Shown in pieces: positions 15,366 to 25,191 of a stretch of 64,000 nt of DNA. The notes under the pieces were generated by a model. It did no database searches. It was not told where the DNA came from and worked only from the letters and a program-made list of their open reading frames with translations. The number at the start of each line of letters is the position of its first letter. The first letter of the stretch is position 1. A program made the translations under genes and the position numbers. The DNA comes from a virus, in IMG/VR virus record IMGVR_UViG_3300010389_000004, positions 1-64,000 of that record. The stretch is one strand, 5' to 3'.

Positions 15366-17149
15366 GCTGGCACTCTGTAAACAGTGAGCGTCATAGACGC
15401 TTCGTTTTCTCGGAACAACTCACGCGAGATGCTCTTGACCTTGTATTTGAACCCTGTGTCCGAATCCTGAATGATATCGCCCGGCTCAAGCAGAATATCC
15501 CTGCGCAGCTTTATAGTGCGCTCAGCTTGTTCCGCCAGACGGATCACGAGCTCATTTCGAGCAAACGTCCGGCAACCGGGGTTCGTGATCTCAGGGTGCG
15601 TCGGCGTAATGGCCGGCACGATCGAGTCTTCTAAGCTCGACAGGATGGTGTTCTTGATTTCCTCCGTGCGGCGTTCCCACTCCCTGAAAGGTCCAGTACC
15701 TGGAACCAGGGAGTTGAAATTGGAGATCACTGCGTCAGCGCGGAGTTCCTTGTAGACCGTCTCGTAGGGAACTCCGTGGATCTCAAAAGAGAAATTCCCG
15801 ATCTGTTGGAGCACCCAAAGCGCTGAGATGAGGATGGCAGAGGAGGCAAGATCCTTTGAGGCGTTCCCAGGGTTTGCTGTAGCTTGACCTCCAGGCGTAC
15901 CCGTCTCCAAGTAGGTCTTATAGAGAGCCGCGGTGTAGACGGCGCCGCCATACGCAGAGAAGAACCCCAAGAGAAGGGCAACCGACAGGAACACATCGTT
16001 TTCAATGCTCGCGTGGTACTTGGTCTCAGACACGGCTTCAAAGAACGGGTCGCTGATGAGTCCCTGAATGAAACCGTCCACCGTGAAGTTCTCGAAGGTG
16101 GGAGACTGTACTGTCACTCCGTTGCCGTCTACTACCGTACCGACCTTGACTCGGTAAGACTCGTTACCGTCCCCACCCCAGGTCTCACGGAAATCCATCC
16201 TGCTATCGAAGAAGCCGAACGTCCCCTGGTACGTCGAGAGCTTCTGCTTGGGTTTTGGAATCTCCGACAGGTTCTTATCCAGCCCCAAAACTGTGACGGC
16301 GTTGATGGTGTCGTAAGCCCCGCTGTTCTGCGAGATACTCACCACCTCAATCCCGGATACCTCGCGGGAGACAGGACTATCAATTCGTCGAGAGATGAAT
16401 TTCAGCTTGCCCTCGCCGTTGAACCACGGAGACAGGTGCAGTACCTGCCCAAGCATCCCAATGGCTTCCAAAGGAGAAGTCTGCACGACTTGAAGCTGCT
16501 TCTCGATACGGTAGGGCTCGACACCGATTAGCACCTCGTCGCCTTCAAGCCCCATCCCCCAGGCGGTGTCGGTGGCGATCTCTCTGGCGATCGAGCCGAC
16601 GTCATCGTACCCATCTCGAAACGCGTAAACGCTATCGGGGTTATTAGCGCTATTCGGGAGCCATACCCCCTCGGTGGTGATCTCCCAGTCCACATACTGT
16701 TGGTCACGCGAGGTGAACGTCACCTGGGTTGTGCGCTCATTGCCGCGCTCTGTTTTCCCAGGAATTACCCCGGCCGCTCCGGGGATGATCTCTTCGGATG
16801 CTGTGGGGGTTTGGACGCTCCACCCTGTGAAGGTGCAGACCCATTGGTCTTCGGGCACCTTTGTGTCGCCCTCATAGATTTTGATGATGCAGTTATAGAA
16901 CAGCGCAGGGTGCAACCCATTGAGGACCAACGCAATACTCAACGAGGAGCTGTCCGACTGCATGTCCAGGTTCAAAGAGGCTGACCGCACGCGCGAGGTG
17001 ATGTCGAGCGGCGTCTGCATTGCAGTGCCTCTCACGATGTCGCTGTCCGTGTCACTTAGCCGGCTGTAGATCACCGCACGAAAATCAGGGCAGTGGTCAG
17101 ATGCCCTGATTCGTTGATCGAGTGCGGTTGCCAGGTATGAGGTCAGCAT
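15362..17149 (-). CDS. Putative tail hub protein
   Basis: A 595-aa protein. The start (a segment with DFRAVIYSRL, then SLNLDMQSDSSSLSIALVLNG) and the end (GDIIQDSDTGFKYKVKSISREL, then MTLTVYRV) resemble phage tail hub proteins of the gp27 / protein D type. In these, beta-barrel domains form the ring at the tail tip. A hydrophobic stretch about two thirds along (near ALLLGFFSAYGGAVYTA, and again SSAILISALWVLQQIG) is unusual for a hub and could contact the host membrane. Position downstream of the tape measure supports a tail-tip role. The family call is from overall pattern only. Confidence 0.5.
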   Translation of the reverse strand: MLTSYLATALDQRIRASDHCPDFRAVIYSRLSDTDSDIVRGTAMQTPLDITSRVRSASLNLDMQSDSSSLSIALVLNGLHPALFYNCIIKIYEGDTKVPEDQWVCTFTGWSVQTPTASEEIIPGAAGVIPGKTERGNERTTQVTFTSRDQQYVDWEITTEGVWLPNSANNPDSVYAFRDGYDDVGSIAREIATDTAWGMGLEGDEVLIGVEPYRIEKQLQVVQTSPLEAIGMLGQVLHLSPWFNGEGKLKFISRRIDSPVSREVSGIEVVSISQNSGAYDTINAVTVLGLDKNLSEIPKPKQKLSTYQGTFGFFDSRMDFRETWGGDGNESYRVKVGTVVDGNGVTVQSPTFENFTVDGFIQGLISDPFFEAVSETKYHASIENDVFLSVALLLGFFSAYGGAVYTAALYKTYLETGTPGGQATANPGNASKDLASSAILISALWVLQQIGNFSFEIHGVPYETVYKELRADAVISNFNSLVPGTGPFREWERRTEEIKNTILSSLEDSIVPAITPTHPEITNPGCRTFARNELVIRLAEQAERTIKLRRDILLEPGDIIQDSDTGFKYKVKSISRELFRENEASMTLTVYRVPA

Positions 17150-20100
17150 TACAGTGTTCCCAGCGGAGTCAGCTTGATCGGACTAGAGTACGAGGATCCT
17201 ACACGATACCCCACGGTCGTGGTCTGCCCATTGTAGTGCATGGCACTCACAATCAACAGATCCCCCGCAACAAGCCCGCGAGCGGACAACCCCAGGCTGT
17301 ATGGAGTCCCCAACACGAGCTGCCCACTGAGCGTAGTCTGAAGTTGGGTAGCGCAGTTGGTGAACATCACCTTCTGAGTATTGAACACCATCAAACTACC
17401 GTCGTCCTCAAAGTCAACCTCACCGGTGTTGAAGTTGACCTTCATTCGAGGCATTGAGAAGTTGTAGGCGTCTGAGCGCACCCCGAACGTGGACGGCCCG
17501 CCACGGTTGGAGATAGCGAGCGTCGAGTTGGCTTGCCCTTGTTCTCGGTAGTCGTAGAACGTGTTGAACACGCGCACTTGAGAAGCGCCCGACACTCCCG
17601 TGAAGTGCAGATCAACATAAGACAGCTTCGCGGAGGACATGATCCGTGAGCCCTTACCCAATGAGCCGAGACGGTAGACCACACCCTCCTGAGCATCGTG
17701 GATAGTCGTTGATCCGATGTCGCCCACGATGTGAACCGTCTTCACCCCGCCAACGGTATCGACCTCATCCAAACCGTCGACCGGAAACATGATCGTGTTG
17801 CCGTTCAACACCGCTTGGATGTCATCAGACCCCACCAACTGATCTCGCGTCGCTGCGGTAGGAACTCGCACGGATACCAGCTCGTCCGATGCGTTGCGCC
17901 ACTGGACAAGGCAGTACGCGGACAAACGTGACACGACCGAGGACACATCGTAGGTATCCACCGTCGCTGCCGACTGTGTGCCCAAACCAAGAGCAGGGCC
18001 ACTGTCTCCGATCACTTCGAATTGCGTGGAAGCTGTCCAGGTTCCGGGAGTGGTGATTTCGAGTGTGTCGAAATCCGTGAATTGGAACGTCGGCATTTCC
18101 TCGACCGCATCCAGGTCAGGGCGCTTCCAGAATTCAGGAAGACCGTCGACGTTCAATTTGAAATTACACCGAACGGTGTAAGCGGGATTCACCCCGTCGT
18201 CCACAGTCCCTTCAAGCTCGAAGGCCGAGTCTGAGGAGGACAACATGCTCCGAACGTCTAGCACAGGCAGTGTGCGGCCTGCTAGGGGCATCTGGAGAGC
18301 CTGCATATCCCCGAACATGTCAGATGCGGCCGCCCAGTTCGCCTGAGCAACCCCGGATTCATCGTAGAGGGTGATATCCGAAAGAGACGCCGGCGGCGTG
18401 GTCATACCTGACGGGTCGTAGAAATCTGCCAGGTTCACGAAATACCAGAAGGGCCATCCGACGAGATACCCTTGAATCAGGTACGTCGGTGAAGTCGCTA
18501 CGTCCGGCACCAACTGCTGGCCGCCTTTGGCATAGAGCGACGTCGCTCTATCCCACAGAGGTATCTGCCGAATGATGACGTTCGCGTCAGTAACGCCAGC
18601 CAGGACGACGTACTGATCGTCAGCGCCGTATTTGTGGAACAGGCGCTTGGTTGTCAGATCAACGACGCTCTCGATATTGATTGTCCCGCCCACCACAGCC
18701 AACGCAGGCTCGATCTCCAGCATTCCTTTCTTGCCGGCAACGATCAGGCTCTCGAATTTCTCACCCGTTGAGTAGAGGCTATTACTGAACGTGAGCGTCG
18801 CCGTGCCACCCGTTGAGAAAGGCATATAGGCATAATTGTTGCTGGTCGTGTTTTGCTTACAGGTCAGCAGACGATCAAGGCGCGAGTGGTAACACAGACC
18901 CCCAAGAGCTGAACCCATGCCGTGAGAGCCGAGAGATACCGCGTCGGGAGTAACCAGGTCAATTCGACGCAGGTCTCCTACCGTGTTCTGCACACCGTAC
19001 ACCTCGTTGGTATTCGGGTTGTACGCAAGATCTCGAATCGGAGCGCCGAGGTTGCCGAGGTTCGTAGCAGACCCGCCGTCGAGGTCAATCTCGTACAGGT
19101 CATTAGCACTTGAAACAGTGTAGAACCTGGCGTTGGCTGCGTGATAGCACAGACCACGCAAGCTCAAAAAAGAGGGAGAGTACAACAGCGTGCAAACGCC
19201 TGTGAGCTTATTTACCTCCCAAAACTCAGAGCCGCTGGCGCCACCCGTCACCATCACCAGACGCTCGTTCACACTGTCGTAGGTAAGCCCGTATGAGTAC
19301 AAGGTGGTATCCGTCATGGCGGCAATAAAGGTAGCTGCGCCAGTGAGAGGATCCATCGTGAACAGTTCATGGCCGCCTACGACAAGCTCCACGCCGTACA
19401 CCACGTCTGCCGAGGAATCGTAGGCCATCCCCGAAAACCACAGGTCATCAGACCCGTCATTGATAACCGCAACTCCCGTCGCCGGCACCAGGTCGACATC
19501 CGGGTTGGGTTGGGTGATGTTCGCCACCGCGATCGCCAGGTCACTGCCGGCGTACTGGTTGAAGGCGGCGTAGTCCTTCGAGCGCACCTTGGCGAAGACG
19601 TAGGTGTTGGTATTGCTATCCCACCGGTAGGAATAGGTCTGCCGGCGAGTTACCTCGACGCCCCCGCCCGACATGAAGTCCACCACGAACACGCCTGTCC
19701 TCTTACGCGAGAGAACGTCGAGCAACCAGCTCGTGGCGGTAGGGTTGAAGTCCACAGCGGACACTGCCGGCAACTGCGCCCCGTCTCCTCCGCGCAAACG
19801 GATTTCAGAAGCTGGCGGGTCGTTATCCCACTGAAACGAATTCGGGGCGGAGTAGACGATGTTGGGAATATCCGCGTCGTCGTAGGTCGGCAGATCAAGA
19901 GGAACTGCCAGAGGGGTATTCACGCGAAATGCGAAAACGTAGTCCTTGTAGTTCGGGTCATTGGCGACAGAACGAAGGCGCACGCGGATCTTGTAGAAGT
20001 AGTTCTCATCGGGGCGCGTCAACGTAAGCGAGCCCGTGCTGGAAATAGGCTGCTGATTCACAGCCTGCACCCTCGGTGTGCTCACACCTTCAGCAGCACC

Positions 20101-20298
20101 GTCCTCCCACATCGAGATTATCTGAGCGCCACCAAAGCTGCGGATGCCGGCGTCGTTTCTCCAGAACGGGAGAATGGACACGGGGATGTTCACCGCCGCG
20201 GACAGACCATCAACCACAATTACGCGGACGTTCTGAGGGTCGGTGAGATCCACAAACCCCTCAGGGTTGTTTACGCCTTCGCCAGGGTTCGTAGACAT
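17149..20298 (-). CDS. Large tail protein with propeller-like repeats
   Basis: A 1,049-aa virion protein. The start ATG 20298 overlaps the upstream stop (TAATG); an open frame further upstream is not needed. Residues about 289-490 contain five repeats of roughly 35-45 aa of the form GLxYDxxxxxxYxV, a short gap, xLYEIDLxTGxAxxLG (copies near 289, 337, 382, 422 and 467). These look like blades of a beta-propeller. The N-terminal 130 aa and the C-terminal 550 aa are beta-rich with no enzyme motif. A second propeller-bearing protein is encoded at 23267-24601. The repeats may bind sugars or proteins on the host surface. Confidence 0.65.
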   Translation of the reverse strand: MSTNPGEGVNNPEGFVDLTDPQNVRVIVVDGLSAAVNIPVSILPFWRNDAGIRSFGGAQIISMWEDGAAEGVSTPRVQAVNQQPISSTGSLTLTRPDENYFYKIRVRLRSVANDPNYKDYVFAFRVNTPLAVPLDLPTYDDADIPNIVYSAPNSFQWDNDPPASEIRLRGGDGAQLPAVSAVDFNPTATSWLLDVLSRKRTGVFVVDFMSGGGVEVTRRQTYSYRWDSNTNTYVFAKVRSKDYAAFNQYAGSDLAIAVANITQPNPDVDLVPATGVAVINDGSDDLWFSGMAYDSSADVVYGVELVVGGHELFTMDPLTGAATFIAAMTDTTLYSYGLTYDSVNERLVMVTGGASGSEFWEVNKLTGVCTLLYSPSFLSLRGLCYHAANARFYTVSSANDLYEIDLDGGSATNLGNLGAPIRDLAYNPNTNEVYGVQNTVGDLRRIDLVTPDAVSLGSHGMGSALGGLCYHSRLDRLLTCKQNTTSNNYAYMPFSTGGTATLTFSNSLYSTGEKFESLIVAGKKGMLEIEPALAVVGGTINIESVVDLTTKRLFHKYGADDQYVVLAGVTDANVIIRQIPLWDRATSLYAKGGQQLVPDVATSPTYLIQGYLVGWPFWYFVNLADFYDPSGMTTPPASLSDITLYDESGVAQANWAAASDMFGDMQALQMPLAGRTLPVLDVRSMLSSSDSAFELEGTVDDGVNPAYTVRCNFKLNVDGLPEFWKRPDLDAVEEMPTFQFTDFDTLEITTPGTWTASTQFEVIGDSGPALGLGTQSAATVDTYDVSSVVSRLSAYCLVQWRNASDELVSVRVPTAATRDQLVGSDDIQAVLNGNTIMFPVDGLDEVDTVGGVKTVHIVGDIGSTTIHDAQEGVVYRLGSLGKGSRIMSSAKLSYVDLHFTGVSGASQVRVFNTFYDYREQGQANSTLAISNRGGPSTFGVRSDAYNFSMPRMKVNFNTGEVDFEDDGSLMVFNTQKVMFTNCATQLQTTLSGQLVLGTPYSLGLSARGLVAGDLLIVSAMHYNGQTTTVGYRVGSSYSSPIKLTPLGTL

Positions 20299-21740
20299 TA
20301 CAACACCACCTCTACCTTGTAGACATTCGACAACCGTGCGGAGTATGGCAGATGAATACCAAAAGGAGCACCCCCGACCAGAGTGTCGATCGTGCCTGCT
20401 GGGGCACACACCACCTGGACAGCCCAGATATCGGAAGCGCTTAGAAGTCCGCTAGGCTTCAAAAAGAAACTCACCTCGGTCGCGGAGACAGGCGCGGTAA
20501 AGACAAACCCCGACGTCGGCGCGGTTCGCCAGATTGACCCGTCCCACATCTCTGCTTTCGCGGGCGAGGTATCGTTCACCGCAGTGAGCAGGTGGGTAAA
20601 TACCGACGGCGATGTCTTGTAATGGATCTGAGCGCCTTGGTTTGTCGTGGGGGTATCCCACAGCGCTTCCTCGCCGGCGATGACGATGTATTCGAAATCC
20701 CCTCCACGCAAACCCTGGGGGATAGACACTGTGAACTCAACCGAAGTAGGCGACCCTGCGCCGAGCGATACCTGGTCGGTATCTGCCGTCAAAAGACACT
20801 CGCCCTCAAAGATAGCAATACCCTGATTAGCTCCAGATACTACGGTCGGGAGGTCGTAAGGGTCAGCAGTGGCGTACAAGGTGTCGAGCTGTCCTTTGGT
20901 CTCGCCCGGAGCTGCGCCCACCGTGATATCGGCTATCTGCACTTGCTGTTCCAAGTGCCACTTGTAATCGCCCCCGTCAGCTACAGCTACCCACGTCCCC
21001 AGTCCTGCTATCAACACCTCGTCTTCTGACAACGCGGCGGGGATAGCAGGGTATGGGGCGGGCGTGAAAGGATCTGAAACAGCGGGCTCTTCCAGAACAG
21101 GGTCGGGGTCTCCAGTCTCGTGGTTGTAGAAACCGTACCCTTCAGCATTGCCGGGTAGAAATTCCTGGTGGACGTCGTGCTCACACCCTTCCAGCCCCTC
21201 CGCTTCAAGCACGGAACTCACCTGCATGTCAGGGTCAAGAAGCTGCGGGCTTGGGAACCCGTCGATACAGCAGGTGAATGGGTGGACGCTGCTCATGAAC
21301 CGGTCTTGCGGGTAAATGACTGCCCCTGACAAGCCTTCAGCAACCCAGAAGTAGTAACTGCTGGTGTGAGACTTCCCGCGGTTACGCGCAATGATGTCAA
21401 TTCGAAAGCACTGGGGTGTGTAGTAGTTCGGGATAACTGTCGGGAAGCCAAGGTTGGGGCCGCCGAGAGCACCTTTGATAAACCACTGGTATCCAGAACC
21501 TCGCTCGAAGTTGAGGGGTTTGGTTTCAGCGTCTTGGTCGTCCAACACTCGCGTGATGTACCCGTCTACTGAGTTGGTATGGCTGTTCCCCACCACTACG
21601 AGAGTTACCCCCAAGCCCAGGAGCATAGGGTTATGCGGAGACATACCCGCTGCTGCATCACCGAGCGTGAGAAAACGTCGATCGTTGAACCCTTTGCGAA
21701 CGACCAGGTGCTCTGCGCGAAGTGTGGTAGGACTACTCAC
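20298..21740 (-). CDS. Unknown tail-tip structural protein
   Basis: A 480-aa protein. I place the start at GTG 21740: it has AGGAGG six bases upstream and overlaps the previous gene by eight bases. The longer open frame upstream is only the antisense-like reading of the acidic C-terminus of that gene. The sequence is beta-rich with a cysteine cluster near residue 180 (FTCCIDGF), a Pro/Asp/Glu-rich linker near 240-270, and a C-terminal half resembling tail beta-sandwich domains. It lies between tail genes and is probably part of the tip or fibre complex. Confidence 0.65.
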   Translation of the reverse strand: MSSPTTLRAEHLVVRKGFNDRRFLTLGDAAAGMSPHNPMLLGLGVTLVVVGNSHTNSVDGYITRVLDDQDAETKPLNFERGSGYQWFIKGALGGPNLGFPTVIPNYYTPQCFRIDIIARNRGKSHTSSYYFWVAEGLSGAVIYPQDRFMSSVHPFTCCIDGFPSPQLLDPDMQVSSVLEAEGLEGCEHDVHQEFLPGNAEGYGFYNHETGDPDPVLEEPAVSDPFTPAPYPAIPAALSEDEVLIAGLGTWVAVADGGDYKWHLEQQVQIADITVGAAPGETKGQLDTLYATADPYDLPTVVSGANQGIAIFEGECLLTADTDQVSLGAGSPTSVEFTVSIPQGLRGGDFEYIVIAGEEALWDTPTTNQGAQIHYKTSPSVFTHLLTAVNDTSPAKAEMWDGSIWRTAPTSGFVFTAPVSATEVSFFLKPSGLLSASDIWAVQVVCAPAGTIDTLVGGAPFGIHLPYSARLSNVYKVEVVL

Positions 21741-22578
21741 CCTCTTCCTCCTCTTCTTCCGGCAATTCCGGCAATTCCGGCGGAGTCTCTGGGGCGTCGC
21801 CGTCAACGCAGGGGTTTGTCTCCCCATCCCACGGGTTGAATCCTGGGAGAAGGCTCCAGGGGTTTGAGAAGGCGTAGTCCAAGCTCGTGGAGAAATCACG
21901 GAAGAACATCAGACCGCCGTGGAAGTTATCAGACCACTGGAGGTAAGCGGCAATATCGCCAAGGGCGGCAAGAGCATTGGTGGGATCCAAGGCCATCATG
22001 ATGAAGGCTTCTGACGTCTCAGGGTCATAGCCCAAGACGTTGATATGCCGCCAGATGCGCACACGGTTTCGCTGGAACTGGCGGAACATGGTGTAGTCGT
22101 CCGTGTTCTCAGTAGGCGAGCCGAGCACAACGGTACTCTCTTCTCTCACACGGACGATGACGTCCTGGTTGGAGGTGCGACGAATATTTCGAGTAGTCAC
22201 CTTGATGCGGAACTCGACGCCGGCGAGATAATCGCTATCTGATACCCCGCTGAACCCGAGAGTGTCTTCATCTCCGATAACCGCCTGTGCGACGTACCTA
22301 CGCGAGCCGACAGACTCAAACCAGTCCGTGATGTCCTTTGACTGCCCCGTAGCGGGGTAGCTCAGGGTGACGGAGAACGTCCTGGCGTGCGCATTGAGAT
22401 CCAGAAAGATCGTGATTCCCAAACCACGGTAGAGTGAATTCTTGCTGGCAACCAAATCCCCATGCCCGCCATCGTTCATGGTGAGGAACTGCTGCTGTCC
22501 ACGACCAAAAGCCCTTGGCGGGCGCTCAGCCCACCAAGGCGGTGTGAAGTTCACGAGATTGGCGGAGTGTGGTTGCAT
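21733..22578 (-). CDS. Unknown tail protein with acidic C-terminus
   Basis: A 281-aa protein ending in a Pro/Glu-rich tail (PELPELPEEEEEEGE). The main body is mixed alpha/beta, with a Trp/Pro motif near the start (FTPPWWAERPP). Homologous tail-tip proteins often act as linkers, but no family is recognisable here. One base separates its ATG from the upstream stop. The Glu-rich coding end doubles as the ribosome binding site (GAGGAGGAAGAGG) for the following gene. Confidence 0.65.
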   Translation of the reverse strand: MQPHSANLVNFTPPWWAERPPRAFGRGQQQFLTMNDGGHGDLVASKNSLYRGLGITIFLDLNAHARTFSVTLSYPATGQSKDITDWFESVGSRRYVAQAVIGDEDTLGFSGVSDSDYLAGVEFRIKVTTRNIRRTSNQDVIVRVREESTVVLGSPTENTDDYTMFRQFQRNRVRIWRHINVLGYDPETSEAFIMMALDPTNALAALGDIAAYLQWSDNFHGGLMFFRDFSTSLDYAFSNPWSLLPGFNPWDGETNPCVDGDAPETPPELPELPEEEEEEGE

Positions 22579-22579
22579 C

Positions 22580-23263
22580 CTACTCGTTTACGTTGAACAG
22601 ACCAGATTCAGTTGGAAGCTCAGACCCACCTACGGCGAACAAGCTCGCTTGTGGGGGATCCTCTACGCGCACCTTCAGATGAATTTCAAATTGGTTCACA
22701 GCCCAATGGCTGTGCGCCATCTGTTGTCGGCGGGTGTCCTTATCCCCCACGCGAGCTAACGCCTGCAACCCACGCTTGTACTCCGGCTTCCAGACATCGC
22801 CGCCCACAGTGATCTTGATGATGTCTACGGCGTAGGCTTTCTGCGTGCGGTCAAACGGACGCCAGATCAGGTATTCTCCATTATCCCAGTCAGGGTCATT
22901 CAACCACATGCGTTCAATATCCAGGATGAACTCCCACTCCGCCGCCAGCCCACCTTCTGGACGGAAGCTCTCGATGATCACCGTGTCATCAAGAACGCGA
23001 TCGAACTTATGCACGAAGTTCGATCGCTGAGTCTTCATCTGAGCGATATCCCTACCAGCGTGAACGTCACTCATGAAGAAGTCGGTCTCTTCAGGGAGGT
23101 ACGGGTAGACCACCAGCCTCTGAGAAGGGTTCGCCAAACCTGAGTGGTAGAGCAGTCGAGACCCAGAAACCGCAGGGCAAAACGGGTCGTAGTATCCCCC
23201 CATGTAAGGCGGGACACCATACGGCCCGAAGCGGTCAAAGAGGTTCCCAAAGGTCTTCGGCAT
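22580..23263 (-). CDS. Unknown tail-tip protein
   Basis: A 227-aa protein, not recognised. The N-terminus is rich in Gly/Tyr/Pro (YGVPPYMGGYYDPF), followed by a mixed region with several Trp and Arg (EYLIWRPFDRT). There is no membrane segment. It is translated from an ATG three bases after the upstream stop, with GGAG overlapping that stop. Position between two tail proteins suggests a structural role. Confidence 0.65.
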   Translation of the reverse strand: MPKTFGNLFDRFGPYGVPPYMGGYYDPFCPAVSGSRLLYHSGLANPSQRLVVYPYLPEETDFFMSDVHAGRDIAQMKTQRSNFVHKFDRVLDDTVIIESFRPEGGLAAEWEFILDIERMWLNDPDWDNGEYLIWRPFDRTQKAYAVDIIKITVGGDVWKPEYKRGLQALARVGDKDTRRQQMAHSHWAVNQFEIHLKVRVEDPPQASLFAVGGSELPTESGLFNVNE

Positions 23264-23266
23264 CTC

Positions 23267-24601
23267 TTACTCCGGGTGCATCGTGGACTGGATCGGGTTG
23301 CCGCTGTTGTCGATCGTGGTCGAGAGGTCAAACGCTTCCACGCGGTTGGTGGTGTTGGTGACGTCAGCCTCTGCGGTCGAAAGGTTTCGCTGGTCTTTCG
23401 GGAAAGTGTTGATGGCATAGGAGGAAGGCTGTCCTGTCGCCAAGTCTTCCAACACCATCCGCAGGTTGTGGCCCGAGAGCGCCAGCGCTCGATCGAGCAT
23501 GTCCAAGTCAACCCCTTGAGAAGTGGTATCGAAAATGTCGATGTCCGCCTTCTCCTTGTAGACCAGTGAGAACGCCGTCGTGCGGCCGTCACTCACACGG
23601 CGCAAACCGATGATGTAGAACTCGTCCTCATTTGGCAGCACCGTACCGTCAATGAGGAAAGTTGGGACACCTCCTTGGTCAATGAAATTCGGGTTCCCGT
23701 CGATCTCATAGGTGGCGTCGTAAGTGATATCCCATTCCAGGTCTGAATCTGGGAAAGCATGGTAGTAGAGCGTGGACGAGGAGATCGCGTACATGCGATC
23801 GGCCGTCGGATTCACCGCAGCACTCTGGTAGGTGTTCGACACCGAAGCCAAAACGGTCGCGCCACCAGTGTTCGGGTTGATCTCATAGAGTTGCTGAGTA
23901 ACGGTGTTGTCGCCCACCCCGAAGAGCTTTCGGCGGGTTGGGTCGAAGGCAAGGCCGCGGACGTCGAATGACCCGCCGAAAGCACCGACAAGCGAAGCTA
24001 CCCCTGTCGCTAGATCAACGACGTACAGGTTGCTTCCCGTCGACCCGTACACCGTCCCTGTCAACGGGTCTCGCGTGAGAGACTCCATACCACTGACGCC
24101 CAACGCCCCCACCACTGTGCCGGCTACAGGCCCCGCGCCGGCGAGTACGGAGACAGGGTAGTAGATCAGATTGTTGGTGGCGCTATCGACGCAGTACAGG
24201 CGGTTAGAGGTAGGTTCGAAAACCAATGCCGCGACGGTGTTGGAAGTTCCCACCGAGTTCACCGTAGCACCCGAAGCTTCATTGATCTCGTACAACGTCG
24301 GCCCCGCCGAGTTGCACCCGAAGATTCGAGAGCCTGTGTCATCCCAGTCGATATCGGTATTTGCTGAGCAAGACCCAATACTGGTAGCGGAGGAACTAGG
24401 TAAGACGATGGTCGCCTGCTGGTCAGCAGAGAAAGAGAAGTAGGCGCCGTTGGCTGTGGCAGAAGGGTCAAGTCGAGCAACCCCCACTTGGTAAGTCGCC
24501 GTCGGTACGAACTCCGCAACCGCACGACCCGGAAAGATTCGGATCGCGCTGAGATCCCTCACAGGGACCACCTGCATATCAGGCAAGTTGTTGTGCGGCA
24601 T
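23267..24601 (-). CDS. Tail protein with beta-propeller-like domain
   Basis: A 444-aa protein. Residues about 83-281 hold five repeats of 35-45 aa, each with a pattern such as LAFDPTRRKLFGVG, then LYEINPNTGGATVL. The Asp-Pro, Tyr/Phe-Gly and Tyr-x-Ile/Val-Asp positions recur, as in blades of a WD/YVTN-like propeller. The C-terminal 160 aa differ and contain a beta-hairpin-rich region with a charged end. AGGAG lies seven bases before the ATG. The repeat form is the same as in the larger protein at 17149-20298, so the two probably share ancestry in that domain. Confidence 0.65.
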   Translation of the reverse strand: MPHNNLPDMQVVPVRDLSAIRIFPGRAVAEFVPTATYQVGVARLDPSATANGAYFSFSADQQATIVLPSSSATSIGSCSANTDIDWDDTGSRIFGCNSAGPTLYEINEASGATVNSVGTSNTVAALVFEPTSNRLYCVDSATNNLIYYPVSVLAGAGPVAGTVVGALGVSGMESLTRDPLTGTVYGSTGSNLYVVDLATGVASLVGAFGGSFDVRGLAFDPTRRKLFGVGDNTVTQQLYEINPNTGGATVLASVSNTYQSAAVNPTADRMYAISSSTLYYHAFPDSDLEWDITYDATYEIDGNPNFIDQGGVPTFLIDGTVLPNEDEFYIIGLRRVSDGRTTAFSLVYKEKADIDIFDTTSQGVDLDMLDRALALSGHNLRMVLEDLATGQPSSYAINTFPKDQRNLSTAEADVTNTTNRVEAFDLSTTIDNSGNPIQSTMHPE

Positions 24602-24610
24602 TGGGTTCTC

Positions 24611-25183
24611 CTACTGTTCCGCTGCGGACACTTCACCCGACACACGTTGGGTAGCATCCAAGAATTTCTTCTGGCGGTACCGAGCGATTACCGAAGACCC
24701 GCTGTTGTCAGGATCTCCGTCGTACACCTCGATCAAGACTTCAGTGGGAACACCAAACTCTTGGCTGACGATCGTGACCTTCTGGTTGTGCCCTTGCAGA
24801 CCAGCAATGCGAGTGATCGCGTCGTTGATCGCGGCGATGTTGGTGGGGCCGACTGTCCCGAAGGTCGCGTCGAACACTACGAAGTACCACTCAGAACGGA
24901 GTTGCGCGGCCGCATTCCAGATCCGCACACGGTAGAGCTTCCCCGTCGCGTAGGAGCTGTCCAACTCGACCTTGATCGCATTACCCTCAGTACCGGAATC
25001 GACTGAGGAGTCGGAGTCCACGATCGCTGAGTCAGTGACGTTGTAGATCTCCCAAGACCAGGTGGTAGTCCCGCCTGCTCCCTCAGTGGGGTCTGGGAAG
25101 AAAACCAAAACGGCTTTCCCCAGTTGGTAGGTGTTCGGTTTGGCAACCTCCAGGGCGCCGCCGTACCCTCGTGCGTGCAACAT
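24611..25183 (-). CDS. Unknown tail protein, first gene after the tape measure
   Basis: A 190-aa protein immediately downstream of the tape measure. In siphoviruses this position usually holds a distal tail protein, but I see no clear Dit signature. It is beta-rich in the first half and has a helical centre (IAAINDAITRIAGLQGHNQK). AGGAG lies six bases before the ATG. It ends with a charged stretch. Its function as a distal tail or tip component is inferred from gene order only. Confidence 0.65.
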   Translation of the reverse strand: MLHARGYGGALEVAKPNTYQLGKAVLVFFPDPTEGAGGTTTWSWEIYNVTDSAIVDSDSSVDSGTEGNAIKVELDSSYATGKLYRVRIWNAAAQLRSEWYFVVFDATFGTVGPTNIAAINDAITRIAGLQGHNQKVTIVSQEFGVPTEVLIEVYDGDPDNSGSSVIARYRQKKFLDATQRVSGEVSAAEQ

Positions 25184-25191
25184 GTAGTCTC

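Noticed and set aside
19369-20322. Plus-strand frame of 317 codons opposite the propeller tail protein
   Set aside because: Arg/His/Val-rich mirror of a high-GC gene, no ribosome site, inside a uniformly minus-strand operon.
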